Below the pieces are notes generated by a model. The model saw nothing but the letters and a program-made list of their open reading frames with translations, did no database searches and had not been told where the DNA came from. From Cristatella mucedo (lineage: Eukaryota; Bryozoa; Phylactolaemata; Cristatellidae), in the NCBI GenBank assembly GCA_009760855.2, contig WPIO01000005.1, forward strand, positions 12,376,001 to 12,440,000: a DNA stretch of 64,000 nt. The letters run 5' to 3'. Below are positions 10,750-23,800 of the stretch, piece by piece (position 1 is the first letter of the stretch; each line of letters opens with the position of its first letter). The position numbers and the translations under genes are program-made.

Positions 10750-12130
10750 TTTATTTATCGCGCGTATCTAAGGACTACGTTACCGTTACGTGCGCTGTGC
10801 TTGCACCATAAGTGCTTTATTTTTGGAGCGGCTATGGCGCGTCGGTAAAGCAAACCACCGCCAATGGCCCAGTGTGCTAAGGTGATTCCGGCGTGGACGC
10901 AGCGAGCTCTATGTGACAGATGGAAAGAGAGCGGGCTGTGCAGTGTTCGTCTGCGGCTTCTGCTGTTGTAATTAGCGGAGCGCCTTGACAATCATGTACA
11001 TGCCTCACCCGTGGCCAATAGTTAAGCCGTTGACGCAGCGCAGTGTCAGGTCACTAATGCATGCTATATTTCTTTTCGTCTGCTGCGATTGATCGCGCTC
11101 TCATATATGTGCTTGTTGAGAGTAATAAAGGAGTCTCGTTTACCGCGCACGTGCGCCGGCTGAGTCCGTGAGACTCCCACTAGAACAGCCGCCGCCGGAG
11201 ACACTTTTATACACTAAACTTTAGACACTGTTATACAACAGCAGGCACATGCGTAGATGTATGTGCGTGTGTGCGCATAACTGAACAAGTTTACGTACCG
11301 GCGTGTACGCGCGCGAGCGTTTTCGGTGCGAGCGAGCAAAAATAGCCGATCTCTGATCCAGGTGGGGGAAATATGCAGGGCTCGCTGTAACAGTATGGAC
11401 CAGGTCATTGCCCAACTGGTCAAGGTCGTTCGTTGTACCGCGGTCAGGGTTGCGTGCGGAGGCTATGTCCCTCTTTGCGCGGTCACCCGCTGCCGGTCGC
11501 CTTAGTGTATGCTTATGTCACCTAAGAGCATCGCCACGTGGTAAAATAACGCGTCGGACTCGCACTGGCTTTCCTGCGCCGCGGCTGCTGGCGAGAGCAC
11601 TGCTTGTGGAGGATGTGGTAGGCGCTGATCGGAGTCCCGCGAAGTGCCGGCGTAAATACCTACATGAAAGGATCCGAATCCAGTTTGGCTCATGAAATAT
11701 TTCAAGCCTCTCATACCATTTCAAAGTTCTTCCGAATCCTTCCGAACCCGGGCTAGCAGCCGGCCGATCTACCCAGCCACTGGCGAGCTTAAATCTACAG
11801 CCGTCGCTAGCTCGCTCCTCGAATACAACATGCATATCCAACACTTCAACCAGGCCAGGTTGAAAGTACTTCTTATGCTTCGCCATACTTTTAAATTTAG
11901 TTAATAATGCGGGAAAAGTGCAGGGCTTTACGCGAGGTTCCAGCAGTTGGGGGGGGGGGAGGTCGGCGAGGGGGCAGAATTCTTTAGCAGACGTCGTGTG
12001 AGGACGGCGCTCCATCGCTCGAACGTCACCTCGGAATTGGCTGGTCTGCTAATCCAACTTGGAGGGTGTGGCATAATGCTGGAGTTAGCCTGGGCAGCAG
12101 TGGTCAGTTGGTTGAAGGGACGTCGAGACT
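10750..12130. promoter_or_regulatory. CpG-rich stretch, possible HIBCH promoter region
   Basis: CG dinucleotides are visibly denser here than in the surrounding AT-rich DNA (for example GCGCGAGCG, ACCGCGGTC, GCGCCGCGGC). It lies upstream of the HIBCH body and contains the tentative first exon at 11465-11504. A CpG-rich promoter is the simplest reading, but no core promoter element was identified. The 165-codon minus-strand frame at 11518-12015 is probably a by-product of GC content. Confidence 0.35.
11465..11504 (+). CDS. HIBCH: Tentative HIBCH first coding exon (mitochondrial presequence)
   Basis: ATG at 11465 opens MSLFARSPAAGRL, which is basic, rich in serine and alanine and free of acidic residues, as a mitochondrial targeting peptide should be. 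The following GTGTAT could be a donor leaving one base. That fits the phase of the secure exon at 13556 and would make the protein 385 residues, giving a constant offset of two from the human catalytic residues. The donor is weak and no transcript was available. Confidence 0.4.
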
Positions 12131-12813
12131 GCTTGTAAGCGACCGGGCTTGTTTAAGCTGCTGGAGTTAAGCGACGGTCAATTTCTGATTAAGCATGGCA
12201 GAGATGTCGTATGGCTGGGGGAGAAGCCTCTTCAGACTTTGTAGTGATGTGTGGCTGGGCACTTGACCCTCGGCTGTCGGATGAAGTTTGCACAGGGTCC
12301 CTGGTGGATGACCTGTGACCTATGGGGCCCACTGACTGTAATCATTGAGCGTTCTGCATTGCGGCTGTCTGTGTAACTTCATTGGTGTGCAGCGTTCGTC
12401 TTTGGCTGGTTTACCGTTGCACTAATCTCCGAATACGCTCTGTTCGTGGTTAAGCAAATAAGTCGTAATATTCTTGTTGTCTCACGACACTCAAAATGTA
12501 CTCTCAGGTGGTAGGTTAGTGTAGTTTTCTTACCTTGCAATTTTAATGATAATGCAGGTGGCTTACCTTCGCACTCCAGTCACAGAGTACCTGCTGTATT
12601 TTGCCTCTTTAATTTGGCCTCCCATCCTGCTGGCTGCTTTAGTAGTTTTATGACGACAATGTAACCAGTGATTGGTTTATCTATTGATGTATCTGATTAT
12701 TTGGTCGAAGGCTGACGACTCATATGAAAGCACGGTCAGCCCTTAGCAGTGGCTGCCAGGCCAGTGCAGTAGCAAGGTGAACCAGCAGAGTGGTAAGTGA
12801 GGCCACCGTTATC

Positions 12814-12846
12814 CCGTGTGTGTGTGTGTGTGTGTGTGTGTGCAGG

Positions 12847-12887
<41 letters not shown>

Positions 12888-12899
12888 GCACGTGTGTGT

Positions 12900-12933
<34 letters not shown>

Positions 12934-12956
12934 CTGTGTTTGTGTGTCCATGCATG
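12814..12956. repeat. (GT)n microsatellite
   Basis: About 140 bp of GT repeats on the plus strand are interrupted by GCAGGCATG/GCAGGCACG and a TGCGTGTGCG stretch, and end in GCATGCATG. The Cys/Val and His/Thr open frames here are artefacts of the repeat. Confidence 0.95.
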
Positions 12957-13348
12957 CATGTGGGTGTTTGATCAGCTGTATGCATGCTACTGGTGTTGAA
13001 GAAGGTATAACTGCAAGACTGTAGTCAAATATAGAAAATCAATCTACAAAACTACCATGCTGAATTTATTTGATCCTCCAATGTGGGAGGTGAAGTCTTG
13101 CATAGGGCTTTAGTTGAGCAGAGAATATGATCTGCTACCAACCATGCTTGATAATGTGTCTTTGAAAAATGAGTGGTCAGTTTATATAAGACATTTTAGG
13201 TTTTTTAAAAAGGACGAGCTAGCCGAGATCACCTAAGGCTATGAATTGGGTCACTTATCTAGTGGACTTACTGGGGGGGGGTCTTACACTTATACTTAAG
13301 TATGATACTTGCTTAAGATATTGCCTGTGCAGGCAGACTGATCACATA

Positions 13349-13440
13349 GATAATAATAATAATAATACACTTGATAAAGCACCCTCAGAGAACTTAATCT
13401 CTTTCTAGGCGCTTTACATTTGCTGCAAAGGGATAGATGC
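13349..13440 (-). mobile_element. LINE-A 3' tail fragment, minus strand
   Basis: (AAT)n, then CACTTGATAAAGCACCCTC, AATCTCTTTCTAGGCGCTTT and ACATTTGCTGCAAAGGG: the reversed LINE-A tail and little else. It is a very short 5'-truncated copy just upstream of the first secure HIBCH exon. Confidence 0.8.
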
Positions 13441-13555
13441 ATGCAATCCCGTCTTTATGCGGTCTAGTTCATGTTATATAAACTCCAATAATTGCTTGCT
13501 GAGCAGCATGCAGAGTGCCCATGCCAATGCTGTTGTGTCATCTCTCATTCGCCAG

Positions 13556-13722
13556 AATCACGACTTTCTCGTCAGCTGGCTACTACAGCGCCAATGCAGG
13601 ATGACAAAGACGACGTGCTGTTCCACGACCATGGTGCAAAAAAAGTCATTGTGCTCAACAGGCCAAGGGCCTTAAATGCTCTCAACCTGTCTATGATTCA
13701 CAAGATGTATCCGAAGCTCAAG
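13556..13722 (+). CDS. HIBCH: HIBCH exon (first secure)
   Basis: Acceptor TCTCATTCGCCAG precedes it. It reads [14 protein letters not shown], which looks like the end of a presequence, then [19 protein letters not shown] and [10 protein letters not shown]. Donor GTAACC. The first in-frame ATG is at 13594. Confidence 0.88.
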
Positions 13723-14766
13723 GTAACCACTGCTTGCAGCTTTGCTGCGCTGGGCGATAACTTGTGCCGACGTTTTCTCACAATGCACTGATTGGACAGC
13801 TCGAGAAGCACTGAGGCAATCGCACTGAGCTGAATCGTACTTTTTGAAGGCATGGAAGATCGACGGCAAGACGTCGATGGTCATCGTGCGAGGTGCCGGA
13901 GAAAAGGCATTCTGCGCTGGAGGCGACATAAGAGGTATGAAGTGCTCCGTGCTGTTATCCTTAAGGACCGACGAGTACCGAATTGAAACATGCAGTGTGT
14001 GTACACTTCCAGTGCTTGCCTCATCAAGCTTGCAGTGTCCGGCAGTGGTTTTGAAAAGAACATCGTGTCATCTTTCTTGAAGCTTCTACCGTGCTTTGGC
14101 CTGCACATAGGCAGATGGATGGCAAATCCACCCACGGCTATCAGCACGCCATGTCATATCCTGCTGTCAATATTCTCTTTGGGGGGTTAATTTACTCAAG
14201 TTTCTTAATCGCTGCATTCCTTGCTGACTCTCTTCATACTGTGCTGTTGCCACCTCTTGCTGTCATCCTGCAGGACACACGTGCAGTATGTGAATACTAA
14301 AACAGCACCAAGGTTTCTAACAAAGCCGAGGATTACTGCAAATAGCATGCAGTTACTTGGGACTGAAGACACATTTCGTTTACCATTGTCATTTAATTTC
14401 AGCAAGGTTTTGATATCTCCGTGACTGATTCTCTTTGGCAACTCGCTCAGCCTCTTCGTCTCTGTCTACCTGTAGCTGTCTCTCCCAGCCCGGCTCTTTC
14501 TTTTTGTTTATCTCTTTTCTCTCTTTCCCTCCAGTCTTTTTGCTATCTGCATCTTTCTCACTCCTCTTTCTCCATCTCTCCTGCTTTGTCTCAATCTCTG
14601 ACTTATTTTCACACCCTCTCGATCTTTCTCTTTTTTTTCTGTCATTCTACCTTGCTCTCTGTGTCTCTCTTCTTTGCACCCTCACATGCCTTTTGGTTTT
14701 TCTCACTCTCTCTTTGTGCACCTCATTTCTTCTCTCTCTCTCTCTCTCTCTGTCTCTGTCTCTGTC

Positions 14767-14803
<37 letters not shown>

Positions 14804-17800
14804 GTCTCTCTCTCTCTCTCTTCCCCTTGTCTCTCACGTTCTTTTGCCCCCTCTTCTGCTGCCATGCAGCATACATGAGGCTTTTGAATCAGCTGACCTC
14901 TACTGTTGCTGTCTGCCTCGTCGTGACAATAGACACAGAAGAAGCCACCTCCAACATGCTTAGTGGGCGCATGTCAGACTGCAGAGGGGTATGCAGCTTG
15001 AGCATCTGCTCACATCTTAAAAATCGGCTCCGGCTGGGTATAGGCTGCTGTGGCCGCTTGCATCATTGGCACCACACGCCAGCCGATGCTTGCTGCAGCC
15101 CCCCACTGCCCTTCTCGACGAGAGGCCTGCGCAGAGTGCAATGTGCATCGTTGCGTGTACGCAGCACCCTGGGGGTGGCACCCACACGCGTCTGTTGCTG
15201 CTAGCCGAATGCAGTCCTCAGCCAACAGTCTGACTGTGCTTCTCGAGTCTTGGCAATTTAGCTCGTTCCCCTGCATTGGCTGACCAAGTGGGCGAGTTAG
15301 AGTTTGGGCCACTGCTGTCTGCTCTCAGATTAGTGGATCTAGCTCACGTGGAGTGCTCGACGTGTCTTCCTAGTGCTGCAATCCACCTTGGGTCAGGTAG
15401 CTTTACGTAGCCTGGCCAACGGTTCGGCCGGATTTACGTAAGCTAAAATTCAACATTTACATTGCAGTAAATCTTCGAGCTTGGACCTTGCATTGTCGTT
15501 TGTTCATTGCAGCTCGAGTCGAGTCGAGCTTGCAGCCGTTGCATAGCAGCTGCTACAACGGGATTCAGCACATGCATCCAGCTGCTGTCATCTGCTCGTT
15601 GGTCAAACGAGATACATGTGGTGCACTCGTGTATGTGCAAAGTATATGCTGCGATAAAAGGGTAGAGCCTCGATCCATATAGTGCCAGGATCTGTCTCAG
15701 AAAGCAGGTTTCATCATCAGGAAACAAAAAGTTATATGTCATCATATTATGTCGGTTTAATAGGTCTTTGAAGTGTCAGCCGTGCCAGCAAGTTCTCCAG
15801 GCTTGTTTGAGTGCTATGCGAATCTACTATTTGTTATTCTTTAGGTTACAGTACCCTTTAGCAATGTGTATTCTGTTGGTGTGTTTTACTGTTGATCCTG
15901 GTTATCTCACGACAACGAACAATTAAAGCCATCTATGGTACTACTTACCGTTTACTAGTCATGCCGATTCGTAATGCATCAGGAAGCTATCCTTAAGTAC
16001 ACCAGTCTGTGCATGGACGTGCAGTTTCATAGAGTTAGGTGTTTGTGTAAGCTTAATCGATATGCCACTTTTATCTGATGGTTTGCTTATATGGTACTGC
16101 TTGCTTCTATCATATCGCTCGTTTGTACCGTACCGCCAACTTGCATCCTACGGATTTGCTTTTATGCTTTAGCTGTGACAGAAGAAGGTCAAAAAGGAAG
16201 GAGTGCACTCGAAGCAATAGCCTTTTTCCGTGACGAGTATATGCTCAACTTTGAAATAGGTATGGTACAGTTGTGTGTAATTCAGCCTATCATCTGGCTG
16301 TTTGACCACCTTTCAGAGCGTGTTGATTTGGCTGCCTGTGTCTACATAACCTCTTTTTGATTACAGGCACGCTACCTATTCCATATATAGCTGTTATCGA
16401 CGGCATTACCATGGGAGGTGTAAGTAACCGCGTCCTCATTTGCCGGTTTACAAACCGACTGCACTCACATAGGTCAGAAAGCGTGTTGCTTCCTATGCGT
16501 ATTCACGGTCCGTCCACTTGCCTCTACCCAACGCCCTCGAATAAACGGAAGCTGCCTTTCAGAACGTAGCTAGTCTTTGATTTTGCTCGATTTTTCTTTG
16601 CTGACTTCTTGTCACCTTTTTTGACTCCCTGTCGCTGTGCAAAAGCATGTCCTATCCCGAGTGGCAACGTTACTGCTATGTTTGTAGTATCATTCAGCCT
16701 TAAACGTTTGAGAAGGCTCTCTGTAATGGAGTAGGGTAGCTGCAAAGTTGAGGCCACTGCTTTCAGGTTTAGCTCAAACCTTTGGCTGGAGTCAGGTGGC
16801 GCTGTAGACATGGTGTGCACTCTGCGCTTTCGTGCGACCTGCTTCCCCCATATGTAGCTGTATCTACTATGTTGTTTGCACTGTCTCATCTCTTGCTGGC
16901 TGCAGCTATTTTTGCAGGTCAAATGCTTCCTTGACCTAGACGGCATTACTTGCTCTGCATGCTTAAGTAGGACGATTTGCCAGCTAAGCTCGATCAGTGG
17001 AAGGAGTCGTGATCATGGCTGATTTGCAGGGCGTTGGCCTCTCCGTGCATGGCAAGTACAGGATAGCGACGGAAAGGTCTACTTTTGCAATGCCAGAGAC
17101 AGGAATTGGTGAGTCGCGATGCTTCGTTCTCGTGTCCGACTCTGCAGTCAGACTTGCTGAGCAAGAAGTAGTGAGTGGTCACCTCTACATGCCCGCACAG
17201 TGCCGTGCAGCTGTGCTCAGTGGCCCCCCACACGCGGTCGCCTGTGCAGTATGATATCAGCAGATGAGAGACGACGTCTCTTCCGGTCTAGAAGCATGTC
17301 GGCCCAGGGCCCATGTTGGTCCCGTCTGTCTGCGCTCTTCTGCTGCTGCCCTGGGCGTGCAGTGTGCCGTGTGTTGCCGCTGTCCTGCCAGCTTTCGCCA
17401 GTGCACGGTTCGGATGTGGCTGCAGTGTGAGCTGCTGTAGCTCCGTGAGGTGCTTTGCGCTGCCCAGTGGCTGCTCGAATAGCTCGTCGTCTGCTTCTTT
17501 CCCAGCATGCTTAAAAGTGTCTATAAAGAGACACAGTTCTCTTGGAGTGCTCTGCAAACCGTTTTTTTACCATTGTTATTCATTTGTAAAAAGTTGCACG
17601 CGTATCACTAACAGGTCTGTTTCCCGACGTCGGTGGCAGTTTCTTCCTCCCGCGACTAAGCGGAAAGCTCGGGCTGTACCTCGCACTCACTGGCCAGAGG
17701 CTCACCGGGGAGGACGTCTACCATGCCGGCGTAGCAACCCACTTCGTGCGTAGTGATAATGGAAAGGTACCAAGCAGTATTTAATGATTGTGACATTTTT

Positions 17801-20800
17801 TAGAGCAGTTGCATGAGTGTGATCGTGAAGGTCTGCTGAGATGCTTCTTTGCGATTTCTAGCCCATGCCCTCGATCATGCTCGTTATAGCTTAGTCAGCT
17901 AATGAACGAGCTGCTCTCCTCCGACGTGCAGAGCGAGAAGGATTTGCAAGCTACCCTCCAGCGATATCACAATGAGGTACGATGAGCCGGCTGTGACCAC
18001 GGCTCCCATTCTCCGAGTCTATTAAGTCGCCCCTAATCGCACCTGTTGTTGTCTCATTGTCATACTTTGCCACCGGGTGTGTCTCGATCACTTCTCTTTT
18101 GCATCGCATGTGATTTTTAAGAGAGCGAGAGAGAAAACTCTGCTTTGAACGGTAGGGGAAATGACTCTAATTGCCACTTCAGGTGTTTGTGGGAGGTCGA
18201 CAACGTAACAACAGTATTCACAGAGCTGCCATTCATCGAAGCAGAGGGTTGTGCTTGAAAACTTGACAGTCGACAATTGGGGGGGGGGAGGATCTAAAGA
18301 ACTCGATTGTTCATAGTTTGCACGAATTTGTTTGTTTTAGTTGTGTTAATCGTGTCGTCGAATAAGTATCTTGCAGGAGCCCACACTTTGCCTGCTGCTT
18401 GCGGATGTTACCACCAATAATTTTGTAATGCTTTCTAAACAGCATCTGTAAAGTGCCTGGAAAGAGATTCAGTTCTCTGTTGGTGCTATACAAATATATC
18501 ATTTTTATTTTTTATTACTATCGTTTGACTTGTTGTTTGCCACCTTGCCTGTATCTAGATAGTTTTGGTGCTAATGGGCTTTTCATAGCTAGGAGCTCGA
18601 GCTTTAACTACTGAAGAGCTTAATGCACGATAGGTCAAGGACTCTGCCAATCTGGTCTGTGCCATTCTTCGTCTGTGCATCACCTCTAAGAAGTTGCAGA
18701 AGACCCCCGGCATCAGCTCTCAGCCGTGTTTATAAGACAGGCCTTCAGAATCTGCTGCTTCGATTGATAAGCTGAACCACTACCTTGCAGACTTTAGGTT
18801 TTGAGTGTTGGCTAACTTTCTTCAACTAAAGTACAATTGAACCGAACTCATCCTCATATCCTCTTAGGAAATCCTAAAAGCACGGCTGAAATGTGTGGCT
18901 TTATGCTCTTAGCTGGAAATGCAATTAGTGAGACTAATGCCGAGTGTTCATAATCTGGTTGCCCCTCCTCTGACTACAGCCCAACGTTTAAAAGTTGCAT
19001 TTTAGAAGACCACCTCTGCGACCGGTAATCAGGCTTGATCATTGACTTCGATGAGGGAAGGCTACTTACAACTATGACCAACTAAAGATCTTTCCCAACT
19101 AAAGATCTTTCTCTGGTTTTGTCTGGCTCGACTACCGTAGCTCGCATTGGCAGTATTGCTGAACAAGCAGTTAACTCAGTTGCAGCCAGGTTTGTTCTTT
19201 AAGTGATCCAGTCACATGTCCCCTACACTAAAGGAAGTGAGGTGGCATAGAAGTGATGAATAGCGTCCTGGTCCCCCCCATTAGACCAACCTGAAGGGGC
19301 CTGTTGCTACACCAAGCTGCCGGCATGCCCTTTCACCTTCCTAGGATTATCTTCCCTTGAAATGGTCGAATTCTGGTTCCTCCCAGGCCTAATCCTGGCC
19401 AAACCTATGCTGAGGTCGCAGCCGGTTGATATGTGGACTGACAGCCAACAATCTGAATAGCTGGTCACTTCTGACCTTCTTCATACCTAGCTGAACGACC
19501 GAAGCCGGTGTTTTTGACGATGTGCTCATTTGAGAAATTAAAGTGCTGTATTTGATTTGCTGCTTGTGGCAAAGGCATATGGTATTAATACTACTATATG
19601 GCTACTACTACTGCTACTGCTACTGCTACTGCTACTGCTCCTGCTCCTGCTGCTTGATGATGATGATGATGATGACGAAGATGATGATGGTGATGATTAT
19701 GATGATGATGTTAATAATACATTTGTATAGTACACTCAGAACATCTAATCTCTTTCTAAGCACTTTAAAGTAATAGAATGCTGTAACGGCAGCATGATCA
19801 AATGGTTAGTAGTAACATTCACGGTGTCAGCAAGCATGGCATGCCTCAGCCGGTGTTTTGCTGGCATTCCTTGTATGCCACTCATCGTAATGATTTTCAA
19901 AGCTATCAAAGCTGTGCTGAGCATAGCTGTTGCATCTCCTCATGCTCAGCGTCTCGCCATATGTGTGTGTTTGTGTGTGTCCCACTTGACTATTCTAAAC
20001 TGCTGTCTGGTTAAAGTTATTAACGTGTAAAAACGATGTTGTCAGTCAGTGTTTAGGCACTTGCCAGCATGGTCTGTAGCAAGCTAGTTACCTGTTACCG
20101 TCACTCGTTTTACCACTGATAACCGACGGCAGCTTCGGACGGCTCTTTCAATACTGCTTTTTTTAGGGTAAGATGTTCATCCTTCATTACCTAGGTCGTG
20201 GGTTCGAGTCATGCAGCTGGCAATAAAGCATTGCCAGTTGCAAGCATGAGTGATAACCCATACGACTCTGCTGCTGCTATGTAAATTGGGCTGTTTTTAC
20301 TTTTGCCTTTTGAAGGTTTCGCTAGTCACTCGATAAATACTTGTCAGCAACACAGATCCTAATCAGACTCTTTCATTTATGACTTTGATTGGTTATCAGT
20401 TGTGGGGGTGTGAGATGCCTGGCATGCATCGCACAGTCAATGCCCAGGACCGTGGATGCGATCCCATGACTTATAATAACGTTCGTTATTAACTTTCTCA
20501 ATTACGTAGGGATGTCTTATTTTGCATGCATTTAAGTTATGCAAGCCCAGGTGATCTTCAAGATTCCTTGAAAACGGCATTTTCAGCCATTAAAATGTGG
20601 GTCTTTGTGACTTGCCCTGACTGTTGATTGTATCCCTTTGCTGCCTGATCTGCCCTCTTCCCTACCTTGTGAATCCAAGTAGACTGCAGTGCATAACTGC
20701 ATACCCATCTGTAGCCATCAGTCGTGGGCGCACCCGATTGTGCTGTTTGCTGTCTGTAGTCTTGTGTGCGCTTACTCATGCCGTGTCAACGTTGGCTGTG

Positions 20801-23800
20801 TCGTCGGTGGCTATTACCTGCACGAGGTTTCCACTCGAGGCATTTCCGACTCGGGTCCCGCTCTGAACGCGACTTTGCTCTGCTGCATTCACTCAGTCCC
20901 GTTGCTGAATGGCATCGTGAATACTGGAAGCTCCATCTGTCTGGCACCACTTTGCAAGTCTACAGTTTTAAAGGCTTTTAACTGAAAATGGCACACAAAA
21001 TATATGTGGCTGCACATATTTGTATCACGCTTTGGTACCGACGACCAGGTCATAGCCTAAATATGGTAAGCAGTCCTTCTGTGTCAATATCGGCAGCCGG
21101 ATACAAACCTACCGGTGGGCATGAGTCGCCCTATCTAGTGATAGTGATCCTAAGGTGCGATGCAGCTGGTAATATTTGTAGCAAACCGGTTTATCTCGAA
21201 GTTGAGCCCAAAGGGACCGACATGTCTAGCATGATTCGAGCAGCAAAACATATTGCAAGGTTTTGGTGTGAGCAGAAAGTAACACAAGACCCGTGCTTTG
21301 CCGAGCCAGAGAGCACGATTGTTCCATCAGAGCTAGGGAGCATGTTGTAAGGCCAAGGCATGTGCTACGATGTGTCTAGACCAACCTGATTAGGAAAAGG
21401 CTGCGGACAGAGATGCTGAGGATTGAGAATGCCTGTCCCAGCGATGGGGAACGTCGCCTATCGTCGGAGTCATAAGGATGTGTGTGTGTGTGTGTGTGTG
21501 TCTGCGTGCATACGTGTGACCCACGTGCTGTAACTCCACACTCAGTCGTAAAGACTGAACAGATTTTAAACGGAAGATTTTTCTACAGTGCACTAAAAAG
21601 TCGAAGTAACCAAATAGCTTTCGGGGCACATACTTCAGCCAATATTCTTCGCAAGTGAAGAAAAAAGTGATGCTCGTAGGCAAGTCAGGAGGAGGTCTAG
21701 GCAGTACTAGCATAGGAGTAACTCTTTAGGACAGATTTAGAGGAAATGCTATATCAGCAGCAGGATAGAGCACATATCATGTGGTTATTGTATCAGAATT
21801 CTCATACCTGCAGAGCAAAGGTCACCAAGTCTTCAGTGAAAGAAGGGAGTAGCTACTTTCAGAAGCACTGCTTCGAAGAGGTTAAAGAAGCTGACGAAGT
21901 AATCTATGCCAGGTGTTAAGGAGCTGGACCTTGGAGGGCTCATGTCAACTGTGGCCAATGTTACAGAGCGTCTGCCCATTTTCCCCAGTGTGCTAGCACG
22001 GCAAGAATATGTTGCACCTTTTATTAGAAGAATAACATCTGCAAATAGAATGCAAATGACGTCAGCCATATTTAAAGTCACAACACTACAGAATTGTTTT
22101 GATAACAGATCTTTCTAGCATCATTGTCGTTTAGTATTCTCATTGGTGAACACTAATAATACATCTACTGCTACCGGCTGAGATATATCGATCACAGTCT
22201 CAAGAGTTCAAGTGTGACAAAGCTTATGGCCGCTAGTGTACGTACCTATGTTATGACCTAGTAAGGCAGGATAACTGAAGTCTTGAAAGTAATGTATTTA
22301 TTTATTGGCGACTGGTTTTCCGTCGTGCTTTCCCAGCCTGTAAGTGCATTTGACACGCATGCACTACCTATCTTAAAGGTTTTGTCGCTCACTTTTAGGT
22401 CACTTCATTCGTTGGCTCCAGTCTATCTCTCAGATCTACTCTCCCACCAGGCCAATTATCGTACCACCTGCTTTTCGGAAGCCAACAGTTTACCAATACC
22501 TCGTACAAACCTCAAATCTTTTGGAGACCGTACATTTAGTTCGTGCATTTAGTTCGTATGCTCCCAAAGCCTGGAACTCACTCCCGACTTGCGTCAGAAC
22601 ATCCCCAATGACTTGACTACATTTAAAAAGAACTTAAAACACCTATTTAGAACAGCATTTAGTGAGTCCCTGTGATTCGTCTTTCATGTGCTTATGCGTG
22701 CTGACAGTGTGCATGCTGCCACTAACCACACTTGCATGCTGACCTTGTGCATTTCACCCCTAACCATGTTATTCATGTTGTTTATCAAGCATGATATCAC
22801 TCACCATTCAATCGCGTTTCCCTTTGCAGCAAATGTAAAGCGCCTAGAAAGAGATTGAGTTCTCTGAGGGCGCTTTATCAAGTGTATTATTATTAGTAGT
22901 AGTATTACTCGATTTCTGCATTGAAATGTGGGTTTTCGTTCACCGCGTTACCATATTGGAACATTTAAAGGTGATCACTTGAGTGCTGTCACTAAAATAC
23001 TCAAAGTGTAGCCAGCATCGTGTGGTAATGTGTCCAAGTGCCTTCAAACTCATTGCCATTTTTAGCTGATGCATATTTTTGCTTAACCATTCTTATAGCT
23101 GGTTCATGTCCGAAGGTAAATGTTCTGCTAAACCTTGACAAACGTTTTCTTTTATGCAGTGTTTTTCTGGAGGAGCGTTTTCTCTTGATCCACATCTACC
23201 TCAGATAAACGCCATTTTTGCAGCATTATCGGTTGAAGAGGTCATTGATCGACTTGACCAGGCACAAACGGAGTGGTCCAAGAAAATCTCATCTACTCTG
23301 AAGCGCATGGTTAGTCAAGGGGCTGTTGCTAGATTTCTAGTAGTATTTTCAGGAAATTGCTTTCACTGACACTTCGTCAGGTTCGTGTATGGTTCTTCGA
23401 GATAAATGCCTCACTCGCGAGCTAGTTATGCCACGAACTCTTTTAGCTATGTGGTCTCTGCGCAGGCTGCCAAGCAATGCTGAAAACTGTGTACAACTAG
23501 CCCATAATGTGGACCGTGAACTAGTATTCGGGTCAAGAGAATGTGACCTGCATTTTCTAGTCACCCACGTCGTTGAAAGTCACAATGGAACAGCTCAGAC
23601 GAGGCTCGGCGCTCGATCTAGCCAGCTGTCTTGCCATGGAGTTACGGCTATCGTACGGCTGCATGAAAGGGCACGACTTCTACGAAGGCGTCCGTGCAGG
23701 TGAAAAGCAAAGCTGTCCTGACGTTTCCTATTATTATGGCAACTTACCAGGCATACGATGTAGGCTTGCCGTACTTGTTGCATTGCTCCTGCACGTTTTC

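Noticed and set aside
11518-12015. 165-codon minus-strand frame in the CpG-rich stretch
   Set aside because: No recognisable motif, overlapped by other frames. GC-rich DNA produces few stops.
12720-13024. Cys/Val-rich and His/Thr-rich frames
   Set aside because: They are translations of the (GT)n microsatellite.
13508-13593. HIBCH starting at an ATG just upstream of 13556
   Set aside because: The ATGs at 13508, 13521 and 13527 are out of frame with the enzyme.
14421-15204. Leu/Ser-rich frames of 147-180 codons and an Arg/Glu-rich antisense frame
   Set aside because: They translate the CT-rich tract within a HIBCH intron.
17313-17753. 146-codon plus-strand frame
   Set aside because: Its end overlaps the HIBCH exon 17615-17766 in the wrong frame; the correct frame gives LFPDVGG.
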